Origin: Flavobacterium sp.
Lineage (GTDB): Bacteria; Bacteroidota; Bacteroidia; Flavobacteriales; Flavobacteriaceae
Length of the DNA: 64,000 nucleotides
Direction: 5' to 3'
NCBI RefSeq assembly: GCF_004295795.1
Contig: NZ_SEBR01000006.1
Location: 1-64,000 of the forward strand
Shown: piece by piece, positions 25,599 through 33,900 of the stretch
Numbering within the stretch: the stretch's first letter is position 1
Layout: each line of letters starts with the position of its first letter
Position numbers and translations under genes: made by a program
Notes under the pieces: model-generated
The model's database searches: none
What the model was told of the DNA's origin: nothing
What the model saw: the letters and a program-made list of their open reading frames with translations, nothing else

Positions 25599-25904
25599 TT
25601 ACAATACTTCTTTTATATGTGTCGCCAATTCCTGGAGTAGTTGTTCGTTTCTCTTATAATAGGTCCATTGCCCTTTTCTTGTGGCAATCAACACATTGGC
25701 GACCGACATTGTTTTTAGATAGTCGGAAACGGTTGGCACCGACATTCCCGCTTTTTTGGCGATGTCCGATACGCATACACCCAATTCCGGCGTTTCCTCG
25801 CTGAGTTCTTCGGCTGGAAAATGCGCAAATGGCTCTTTCAACCATTTTAGGATGTTCAGACGCGTTTCATTTGACAGGGATTTGATGACTTCCAATAATT
25901 CCAT
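25599..25904 (-). CDS. ArsR-family winged helix-turn-helix repressor
   Basis: A 101-residue small regulator of the ArsR/SmtB type: LSNETRLNILKWL near residues 10-22 and the recognition segment GMSVPTVSDYLKTM near 52-66. The single cysteine (GVCVSDI) does not form the metal-binding CxC motif, so metal sensing is unlikely; a redox or ligand signal is possible. It is followed 49 bases downstream by the oxidoreductase gene on the same strand. A perfect palindrome sits just before its start and a matching dyad before the oxidoreductase, which indicates self-regulation and control of that gene. The ligand is unknown. Confidence 0.9.
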   Translation of the reverse strand: MELLEVIKSLSNETRLNILKWLKEPFAHFPAEELSEETPELGVCVSDIAKKAGMSVPTVSDYLKTMSVANVLIATRKGQWTYYKRNEQLLQELATHIKEVL

Positions 25905-25911
25905 GGCACAA

Positions 25912-25931
25912 ATTTAGGTAATTACCTAAAT
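25912..25931. promoter_or_regulatory. Perfect 20-bp palindromic operator before the ArsR-type gene
   Basis: ATTTAGGTAATTACCTAAAT is its own reverse complement and lies 7 bases upstream of the ATG at 25904. Its core TTAGG-N6-CCTAA matches the site at 25565-25580. Further half sites (TACCTAC) follow at about 25931-25978. Confidence 0.75.
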
Positions 25932-26030
25932 ACCTACAAGCAATTAATAAAATTTTAAGCTTCTGCAAATACCTACAAAAAATCGGAGCTGAAAAATCCA
26001 ACTCCGATCATCACTTTATAACTCCAAAAG

Positions 26031-26789
26031 TTATTTCGCGATTCCAGTAAACTTCGCGAACCAATCCTCGAAGGACACCTTTCCGGCTTGAAAATCACCA
26101 TTCGGACCAAGAGAATTCTCGGTAACCGTCGCTCCGGAATATTTGGCGTCATCGCTGGAAGTAACCTCCGCGGTATGTCCCGTGCGTTTCGCAAACTCCG
26201 AAATCCATTCGTGCATTGGCCATTTTTGCGGACCTGCGATCTCGATCGTCGCATTTATCGGCTTGGAAACCGCGCGCTCCGAAATGAATCGCGCTACGTC
26301 GGCACTCGCGATTGGTTGGATATTCGTTTTTGGCAACACGATTTTTCCGTCAGACGTCGTACTCATATAGACGATTCCGGAAGCGAACTCGAAAAATTGT
26401 GTCGCCTCGACGATCGTAAACGGAATTCCAGAAGCCTTCACCAAATCTTCCTGAACCAATTTGGCACGCATATAACCGCTGCCCTGAAGTCCTTTCGTGC
26501 CGACGACCGACAGAATGATATAGTGTTTCACTCCGGCTTTTTTTGCCGAAGCGATTATGTTGCCGGTCGAAGTCGAGAAAAAGTCCATGACGGGTTTGTC
26601 CTCGAACGATGGCGAATTGGATACGTCGATCACGACATCGGCATTTTGCAACGCTGCGTCCAATCCTTCGCCTGTCAAGGTGTTGACGCCCGTACTTGGC
26701 GAGGCCGCGATCACTTGGTTTTCCTTTTCGAGATTTGCTTTCACTTGGCTTCCGATAAGTCCGGTGGCGCCGATAATAACTGTTTTCAT
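26031..26789 (-). CDS. NAD(P)-binding SDR-like protein (NmrA/atypical SDR)
   Basis: A 252-residue atypical SDR with the N-terminal Rossmann motif IGATGLIGSQV (residues 4-14). The middle part, SVVGTKGLQGSGYMRAKLVQEDLVK, resembles the SxxxxxxxxxYxxxK-like region of NmrA/YwnB-type proteins, which act as NAD(P)H:quinone oxidoreductases or redox sensors. The ATG at 26789 (MKTVIIGA) is preferred; the frame opens 12 codons upstream at 26825 with a sequence not conserved in such proteins. It lies 126 bases beyond the ArsR-type gene on the same strand but carries no TTAGG dyad of its own that I could see. The substrate is unknown. Confidence 0.82.
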   Translation of the reverse strand: MKTVIIGATGLIGSQVKANLEKENQVIAASPSTGVNTLTGEGLDAALQNADVVIDVSNSPSFEDKPVMDFFSTSTGNIIASAKKAGVKHYIILSVVGTKGLQGSGYMRAKLVQEDLVKASGIPFTIVEATQFFEFASGIVYMSTTSDGKIVLPKTNIQPIASADVARFISERAVSKPINATIEIAGPQKWPMHEWISEFAKRTGHTAEVTSSDDAKYSGATVTENSLGPNGDFQAGKVSFEDWFAKFTGIAK

Positions 26790-27106
26790 GATAAGATTTT
26801 TTGGTTGATCAATTTGTTGATACAAAGCTATTTGAGCTATAGCCCAAAAAACTTGAACTACTTCAAGAAAGCGCAGGAACGTTTTGTGGAATTCTGTTTT
26901 GAGGATTTTTTGCTTGGTATGATTTATTGCGACGATACTTTGGAATTCTGCAGTGGCGAAAAAGGTTTTTGAAATTACAGACCTGTCACCTCTTAAGACC
27001 TGACAGGTCTAAAACCTGTAGACAAATCACCGCATCAAAACAAAAAACTTCCCGATTTACACGATCAACGGCTCCAAACTAAATCTCCAATCCTTATTTT
27101 TGTCTT
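26790..27106. other. Intergenic region with an AGACCTGTCA hairpin
   Basis: No gene seen. AGACCTGTCA (26979-26988) and TGACAGGTCT (27001-27010) form a perfect ten-pair stem around a 12-base loop, followed by 'aaaacctgtagac'. The motif matches the hairpin at 4125-4155. It separates two divergent genes, so it is not placed as a terminator. Confidence 0.6.
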
Positions 27107-27886
27107 ATGAGTCTAAGAACGATTACGGTTACCCGATATATCCTGCCGTTGCGGGAAGGCGGATCACTTCCGGCCTTGGCAGAAGGCGACGACGATTTCA
27201 AGTACGTGCTCAAATTTCGGGGCGCGGGCCATGGCGTTAAAATGCTGATCGGCGAATTGATAGGAGGCGAAGTGGCGCGTGTGCTGGGTTTGCGGACGCC
27301 AGAACTGGTTTTCGCCTTTCTCGACGAAGCGTTCGGGCAAACCGAACCTGACGAGGAAATCCAGGACTTGCTCAAGTTTTCCCAAGGATTGAATCTGGCG
27401 ATGCATTATCTGTCAGGTGCGATCACTTTCGATCCTGTCGTGACCGATGTCGACCCGAAATCGGCTTCCCAAATCGTTTGGCTCGACGCATTCCTGACCA
27501 ATGTCGACCGCACTTTCCGAAACACGAACATGTTGATCTGGCACAAGGAATTGTGGTTGATAGATCACGGCGCATCGCTGTATTTTCACCATTCGTTCGA
27601 CGATCCCGAAGGCCATGCGAAAAGTCCTTTTACGATGATAAAGGATCACGTGCTGCTCAAGGATGCGTCCGAATTGGAAACTGTCGACAAGGAATTCAAG
27701 GCGATTTTGACCGATGAAGTTTTGTCGAACATCGTGAATTTGCTGCCTGACGATTGGTTGCATTGGGAAGAATCAGATTTGCTGCCGGACGAGATCCGCT
27801 CGGTTTACCTGAAATTCCTTAAAATCCGAAGAGACAATTCCGAAGTATTCATCAAAAAAGCCAACGATGCAAGAGCAGCTCTATGA
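27107..27886 (+). CDS. HipA-like kinase domain protein
   Basis: A 259-residue protein resembling the HipA-like kinase domain family often found next to DUF3037 proteins. Kinase-type features are a possible ATP-binding lysine in YVLKFRG (Lys36), the catalytic-loop-like NVDRTFRNTN (Asp134, Asn141) and a metal-binding IDHG (Asp153). It lacks the N-terminal Couple_hipA domain of HipA toxins and has no HipB-type antitoxin upstream. It overlaps the downstream DUF3037 gene by 20 bases. Phosphotransfer to a protein target is inferred from the motif pattern; the physiological role, and whether it acts as a toxin, is unknown. Confidence 0.75.
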   Translation: MSLRTITVTRYILPLREGGSLPALAEGDDDFKYVLKFRGAGHGVKMLIGELIGGEVARVLGLRTPELVFAFLDEAFGQTEPDEEIQDLLKFSQGLNLAMHYLSGAITFDPVVTDVDPKSASQIVWLDAFLTNVDRTFRNTNMLIWHKELWLIDHGASLYFHHSFDDPEGHAKSPFTMIKDHVLLKDASELETVDKEFKAILTDEVLSNIVNLLPDDWLHWEESDLLPDEIRSVYLKFLKIRRDNSEVFIKKANDARAAL

Positions 27887-28247
27887 ATTTGCCGTGATTC
27901 GCGTCGTTCCCAAAGTCGAGCGTGAGGAATTCGTCAACGCCGGAATCATCCTGTATTGCAAACGCCGGAAATTCCTCAAGGCAGTTTGCCGTTTGAGCGA
28001 ATCGAAACTGCGTGCTTTTTGTTCGGAAACCGATGCAGAGCAAGTCCTGGCGAACCTTTCGTCTTTGGAAAAGATCGCTTGCGCGGATAAAAATTCGGGT
28101 CCGATAGGCCAGATGGAAATCGCCGAAAGGTTCCGATGGCTTACGGCCGTGAGAAGTACAGTGATCCAGACTTCGCGTCCGCATCCCGGTTTTACGCAAG
28201 ATCCGGAAGCGACCCTGCAACGTCTTTTGTCCGACCTTGTTTTATAA
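27867..28247 (+). CDS. DUF3037 family protein
   Basis: A 126-residue cytoplasmic protein that matches my recollection of DUF3037: start YEFAVIRVVPKVEREEFVNAG, then IILYCKRRKFL and a C-terminal RFRWLTAVRSTVIQTSRPHPG. The family has no established function but is usually encoded directly after a HipA-like kinase gene, as here with a 20-base overlap in a different frame. It may be the kinase's substrate, regulator or antidote; that is inference from the pairing. The ATG at 27867 gives the family length. Confidence 0.8.
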   Translation: MQEQLYEFAVIRVVPKVEREEFVNAGIILYCKRRKFLKAVCRLSESKLRAFCSETDAEQVLANLSSLEKIACADKNSGPIGQMEIAERFRWLTAVRSTVIQTSRPHPGFTQDPEATLQRLLSDLVL

Positions 28248-28278
28248 TTTTTTTAAGACGTTAAACAGTTTCTATACT

Positions 28279-28286
28279 TATATTTG
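28279..28286 (+). promoter_or_regulatory. Putative -7 box of the PAS kinase gene
   Basis: TATATTTG matches TAnnTTTG, 29 bases before the ATG at 28316. The -33 element is not clear. Confidence 0.4.
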
Positions 28287-28315
28287 TCGGTGAACCTCGA
28301 TTCACTGAACTTCAC

Positions 28316-29890
28316 ATGTCTGATTCCGAAAGACAAAAAAATCCCGCAACAGACGTCCGTTTCCGCGAAATGGCCAATTTGGTCCCGGCCATGATTTGGG
28401 CGTCCGGACAAGACAAAGGCTGTACTTTTTTCAACAAAGGCTGGCTCGAATTCAGCGGAAAATCCATTGAGGAAGAACTTGGCCAAGGTTGGACAAAAGG
28501 TATTCATCCCGAAGATTCAGACCGTTGCCTCGACATTTACAACAGCAATTTCGATGTACGTAAGCCTTTCGAAATGGAATACAGGCTTTTGCGCCACGAC
28601 GGTCTCTACCGATGGATTCTCGACAAAGGCAATCCCGTGTTCGATGAATCCGGCCATTTTCAAGGTTATATAGGAAGTTGCACGGACGTTCACGAAGCCA
28701 AGACCAATAACGCCATTCTCGAAGAAAGGATCGCGGCCGGAACATCTGAAATTTCGTCCCAAAACCAAAGAATCGTCGAACAGACCGAATTCTACGACAC
28801 GATTTTCAATGCGACGATCGATGTTTTGGTCGTCTACGGAACAAATCGCGAATTCCTTTTCGTGAATCAGGCCGCCAAGAAAAATTATAGCTTCGGGGAC
28901 GAAGTCATCGGGAAAGGTGTTTTGGAGATTTTTCCGTCGGCACAAAATTCCGATGGGTTGAAGGATCTCGACCGAGCGCTCGAGGGCGAAACCATCCACA
29001 ACCTCGAATACAAATCGGCGGTGACCGATATCTATTACGAGAATTTCCTGATCCCATTGAAAAAAAACGATCAGGTTTATGCGGTTTTGGTCGTTGGACG
29101 CGACATTTCCGCAAGGGTGAAAATCGAATCCGAACTCAAAAATCTGAACCAAAAACTCACAAACCAGAACATCGATCTGCAAACGAGCAACGAAGATCTG
29201 GAGTCTTTCAACTATATCGCATCGCACGATTTACAGGAACCTTTGCGAAAAGTGGCGATGTTCGCCGGGCGCATTCTCGACCGCGATGCCAAAAACCTGT
29301 CCGAACATTCCAAGGATTATTTTGACCGATTGGTTTCGGCCACGACGCGGATGCAAAACCTGATCCAGGCACTTTTGGAATATTCTCGCATGAATTCCGA
29401 AGAAATCAAATTCACGAAAACCAACCTGAACAAGCTCGTCAAGGAAGTCAAATCGAGTCTCGAGGAAGTGATTTCAGAGAAAAACGCAACGATCACCAAC
29501 GAGGAATTGCCTTCGATTCAGGTCGTTTCGGTACAATTCCAGCAGCTTTTGCACAACCTTATTTCCAATGCGCTCAAGTATTCGAAGAAAGACGTCGCTC
29601 CTATCGTGACTATTTCTGCTGAAAAAGTCGACGTTCCGGAACGAAACAATCAGGAATTCTGGAAAATCTCGGTTAGCGATAACGGCATTGGCTTCGACAT
29701 GGAATACAAGAACAAGATTTTTGAACTTTTCCAGCGTCTGCACGGAAAGATGGAATATGAAGGCACGGGAATCGGACTCGCGATTTGTCGAAAGATTGCC
29801 ACGATCCATCACGGTTTCATCACAGCCGAGAGCGAAACGGGAATCGGTTCGACGTTCAACGTTTATATTCCTGTTAAAATTAAGTTTTAA
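28316..29890 (+). CDS. Soluble PAS-domain sensor histidine kinase
   Basis: A 524-residue kinase without membrane segments. A first PAS domain (about 20-135, with its PAC part YIGSCTDVHE), a second PAS domain (about 155-275), then a coiled linker (ELKNLNQKLTNQN) lead into HisKA with phospho-acceptor His304 in SHDLQEPLRK. The HATPase domain (about 400-520) shows NALKYSK, SDNGIGFD and EGTGIGLAICRK. The HDLQEPLRK H-box is typical of cytoplasmic kinases of the bacteriophytochrome-related class. The next gene, 52 bases on, is a stand-alone receiver, the likely phosphate acceptor. The signal is unknown; the pair resembles the second kinase core and receiver protein at 39504-44057. Confidence 0.92.
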   Translation: MSDSERQKNPATDVRFREMANLVPAMIWASGQDKGCTFFNKGWLEFSGKSIEEELGQGWTKGIHPEDSDRCLDIYNSNFDVRKPFEMEYRLLRHDGLYRWILDKGNPVFDESGHFQGYIGSCTDVHEAKTNNAILEERIAAGTSEISSQNQRIVEQTEFYDTIFNATIDVLVVYGTNREFLFVNQAAKKNYSFGDEVIGKGVLEIFPSAQNSDGLKDLDRALEGETIHNLEYKSAVTDIYYENFLIPLKKNDQVYAVLVVGRDISARVKIESELKNLNQKLTNQNIDLQTSNEDLESFNYIASHDLQEPLRKVAMFAGRILDRDAKNLSEHSKDYFDRLVSATTRMQNLIQALLEYSRMNSEEIKFTKTNLNKLVKEVKSSLEEVISEKNATITNEELPSIQVVSVQFQQLLHNLISNALKYSKKDVAPIVTISAEKVDVPERNNQEFWKISVSDNGIGFDMEYKNKIFELFQRLHGKMEYEGTGIGLAICRKIATIHHGFITAESETGIGSTFNVYIPVKIKF

Positions 29891-29942
29891 TTAAGTTACA
29901 ACCGACCCATAAATTATTACTTTTACCGCTTAAAGGCCTTTT

Positions 29943-30395
29943 ATGATCCACGACAAAAACATCGTAGAAATTTTGCTGGTAGACGATGACCAGGACGACA
30001 GAAGTATTTTCAGTGATGCGCTAAGCGAGCTCAAGATCGAGACGAACCTCAATTTGCTCGAAGACGGACGCGAACTGGTAAATTATCTGGAAGACCGCAA
30101 CAATAAAAGGCCGGATATTCTGTTCCTCGATTTGAACATGCCTTATAAATCAGGTGTGGAATGTTTGAAAGACATCCGCCAGATCGAGAAATTCCGCGAT
30201 TTGTCAGTAGCGATCTACTCAACTTCGAATTCCGAAAAGGATATGGAAGATACGTTCATCAATGGAGCGAACATCTACATCCGCAAACCGAACGATTTCA
30301 CGCAACTCAAGAAAGTCCTCACCGAGGTTTTGTCGATCAACTGGCAGTTCCACACATCGGCTTTGAACAAGGAGACTTTCCTTTTGAACATCTGA
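29943..30395 (+). CDS. Single-domain response regulator
   Basis: A 150-residue receiver domain with no output domain. Acidic pocket residues are in VDDDQDDR (about 14-19), the phospho-acceptor is Asp63 in FLDLNMP, the switch Ser/Thr lies in YSTSN (93-95), and the invariant Lys is Lys115 in IRKP. The DDDxDDR pattern is that of Rcp1-like receivers. It follows the PAS kinase and is likely its partner, passing phosphate on or acting by protein contact. A terminator follows at 30419. Confidence 0.93.
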   Translation: MIHDKNIVEILLVDDDQDDRSIFSDALSELKIETNLNLLEDGRELVNYLEDRNNKRPDILFLDLNMPYKSGVECLKDIRQIEKFRDLSVAIYSTSNSEKDMEDTFINGANIYIRKPNDFTQLKKVLTEVLSINWQFHTSALNKETFLLNI

Positions 30396-30418
30396 TAAAA
30401 CTTTTCCGTTTTTATAGC

Positions 30419-30447
30419 AACCTCTCGTTTTCGGGAGGTTTTTTTTT
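30419..30447 (+). terminator. Terminator of the kinase/receiver unit
   Basis: AACCTCTCG pairs with CGGGAGGTT (one T-G pair) around a four-base T-rich loop, followed by about nine T. Confidence 0.85.
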
Positions 30448-30502
30448 GTTGGCTAGTTAACCGCGGACGTATAAATTTTCTTGTAACCGTATTTTTTGTT
30501 CA

Positions 30503-30744
30503 CCGCGAATTCGCGAATTTTACCTTTACAATGCTGAAAAATTTCGCGCATTTTACGCCGTCGTGTTACTTTCAGTCGTGGTTTTCATTTCAGTTCACCC
30601 GAGCACATTTTATAGCGACTTTTTCGCGTGTGACTATTTGGCCACGAATGCACGAATCTAATTTAGCAGCGAAAACAAAATGAATTTCCTAGCTCGGGCT
30701 CATCTTCCGACATCTTCATCAAATCAAAATTCGCGAATTCGCGG
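30503..30744. repeat. 242-bp element with perfect 18-bp CGCGAATTCGCG-type terminal inverted repeats
   Basis: CCGCGAATTCGCGAATTT at 30503-30520 and AAATTCGCGAATTCGCGG at 30727-30744 are perfect inverted repeats, identical to the arms of the 188-bp repeats at 20822. The 206 bases inside hold no open frame of note. Fragments such as 'ttggccacgaatgcacgaat' recur in other intergenic spots. The rest of the 30448-30887 spacer shows nothing else clear. Confidence 0.8.
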
Positions 30745-30887
30745 CGAAATCCCAGACAAAATTTGATGTTATACGAATAGTGGCCAAATGCGAATCGTGT
30801 AATATTCCTTTCCATTTTTACAAGCCGAATTCATATTTAAAACAGACTTTTGTAAGTGATTTCATCGTAAAGTTTTCCAAGCAAACA

Positions 30888-30917
30888 TTGAAATCGCCCA
30901 AGCTTGTTTTACCTTTA
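30888..30917 (+). promoter_or_regulatory. Putative promoter of the tamB-like gene
   Basis: TTG at 30888-30890, 19-base spacer, then TACCTTTA at 30910-30917, close to TAnnTTTG. It ends 16 bases before the TTG start at 30934. Confidence 0.5.
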
Positions 30918-30933
30918 AGCAAACACACACGAG

Positions 30934-33900
30934 TTGAATAAATATGTACGCAAAACCCTGAAAATCTCCGCCTGGACGGTCGGTTCGATCGTTGGGTTAT
31001 TTTTGCTTTTGGTTTTGCTGATCCAGGTTCCGGCGGTTCAGAACTACATAAAGGACAAAGCCGTAAATTACCTCCAGGACAAGATCAAAACGCCCGTCAG
31101 GATTGACAGGATCGAGATCGGACTTCCCAAAAAAGTCATCGTCGAAGGCATTTATCTGCAGGATCAAAAAGGCGATACCTTGCTTCACGGCGAAAAAATT
31201 TCGGTCGACATCAGCCTGTTCAAGTTGTTGTCGAGCGAGGTCGAGATCAACTCGGTAGATTTGAGAGGCATCAACGCCAATGTCTCGCGTTCCAAGGATT
31301 CCATTTTCAATTTCGACTATATCATCAAGGCTTTCGATTCGGGAAAACCGTCCGATCCCAATTCCAAACCCATGAAAATTTCGGTCAGGAACGTAAATCT
31401 GGATCGCGTCAAAGTACGGTTCGCCGATGCGATTTCCAAAAACGATCTCGAAGTTTCACTTTTCCATTTTGACACCAAAATCAAGAAATTCGACTTGGAC
31501 AAACTCGATTTCGAGGTTCCGAAAGTGGTCTTGGACGGACTTCGACTAAAGCTGAAACAAGGCGAATTGATACGCGAGATCGGACAAAAAACAGCCGAAG
31601 TCGCCGATTCGCTTGCTCAGAAGCAAAACTTCCGGATCAAACTTGGCGAAGTCGACCTTACCAGAATCGCCATCGGATACGACAATGCCGGAACGAACCT
31701 GAACTCGGGTCTGACGCTCCAAAAACTCAGGATGAAGTTCGACAAGACCGACATCCAAGGCCAGACGCTCGAAATTTCGGCTATGGAAATGAACGGGCTC
31801 AAAGGCGGATTTACGCTCGGGAAAGTCAAGGTCGCCAAGGTCAATCGCGAAATCGAACTCAAGTCGGAGGCGGCCACGACAGGCTGGAACGTGAAGCTGA
31901 AACAAGCCGATTTGTCTGACATCGACTTTAGGTTCGACGACGAAAACGCGCCCAAAGTTACCAAAGGAATCGACTACAAACATCTCGACCTGACCGGATT
32001 CAATCTCAAGGCGACTAATCTGAGTTACAATCCGGAAGTCATTTCGGGCAATGTCCAAACGCTCAGAATGCGCGACAAAAGCGGTGTTGCGATCGAGGAA
32101 CTCAAAACCGACTTCTATTACGGTCCAAAACAGGCTTACGCCAAAAATCTGTATCTGAAAACGCCAAAAACCGAGGTTCGCGACAAACTCATCGCGGGTT
32201 ATCCGTCTTTGGAATCGCTCAAAACCAATCCGGGCGAACTGACTTTGGACGCCGATCTCAAAAACTCCAAAATCGCTTTTGAAGACATTTTGCTTTTCGT
32301 CCCGACTCTGGAAGACACGAATCCGTTCAAGGACAATCCAAAAGCCGTGGTTTTCATCAACGGGAAAATCAACGGAAAACTCAAGGATTTACAGATTCCG
32401 AATTTGGAAGTTAGCGGAATCGGAAGCACAAAAATCGCGGCCAGCGGACGGATTGTCGGTTTGCCCGATGCCAAGACGGCGCGTTTCGACCTGAACATCA
32501 AACAAGTCCAGACAACCGCGAAAGACATTTACGGCTTTGTTCCGAAAGGCACGATTCCGGCAAACATCCAATTGCCGTCAAAGATCAATCTTGCCGGGAC
32601 TTTCAAAGGTTCGGCCGAAAACCTCGTGGCCAATCTCGATGTAAAAACTTCGTTCGGAAATGCCAAAGTCAAAGGCTTTTTCGACGGTCGCATCAAAAAT
32701 CGCGAGAAATACGACGCCGATGTGACTTTTGACAATTTCGATGTCGGAAAGCTCATCAAGAACGATTCGATCGGGAAAATCAGCCTCAAAGCGAAAGTCA
32801 TCGGAACCGGATTCGATCCCAAAACCGCCATCGCAAAACTCAACGGCAAACTTCAAAAAGCCGAATTCAACGGTTACACCTATCGCAATCTCAACCTCAA
32901 AGGCGACATCAAAAATGGCCAGTTCAACGCCATTGCTGATATGAGCGATCCGAATTTGACGTTCGATCTGGTTTCGAGCGGGAATTTCAAGGACAAATAT
33001 CCGTCGAACGTAAAACTCAAACTCAACGTCGACATGGCCGATCTCGAGAAACTCAATCTTCACGCCGGCCCGATGAAACTCAAAGGAAAAGTCGTAGCCG
33101 ATGTGGCCGATGCCAATCCCGACATGCTTAACGGAAAAGTCTCGGCTTACCATTTCGTGATCGCGACCGAGAAAGACCAGTTTCAGCTCGATTCCATCCA
33201 CGCGACGGCCGAATCCACTGCCGATTCCACGAAACTTGCGGTAAATTCCCAATTTGTGAAAGCCGAAATGAACGGGAAATTCAAGTTGACCAAGGTTGGG
33301 ACAGCTTTGAACCAATCGGTGGCAAAATATTACAACACCAAACCGAATGCCGAGGCGCGCAAGGAAGACGTGGGCGACCAATCGTTTGAATTCCGGGCCG
33401 ACGTCCACAACGATCCGGTTTTGCAGAAGTTGGTTCCCGAGCTCAAACGCCTCGAACCGATCCACATCGAAGGCGGATACGCATCGGCCAACGACAGTAT
33501 TTCGGTAAAAGGCACGATTCCGCGTTTGACTTACGGCGAAAACACGATTTCCGGAGGCGCAATCGACATCAAGACCCAAAACGATTCGATCGTCTACAAC
33601 ATCAATATCGACAATATCGAGAACAAGACCTTCCAGCTTCCCGACACCAATTTGAGCGGAAGCCTCAAAGACAATACGATCGCCTACAACCTTGTGGTGC
33701 GCGATCTCGAAGGAAAAGAACACTACAAGATTGCGGGCGACCTGAAATCGATTGACCAGATCAACGAAATCCATCTGAATCCTGACGGATTGACTTTGAA
33801 TTACGATCCTTGGAATCTGAGTCCGGAAAACAAGATCAAACTTGCCAACGGCGGCGTGAATGCGCAGAATTTCGAGCTTTCCAAAGACGGAAGCAGCATC

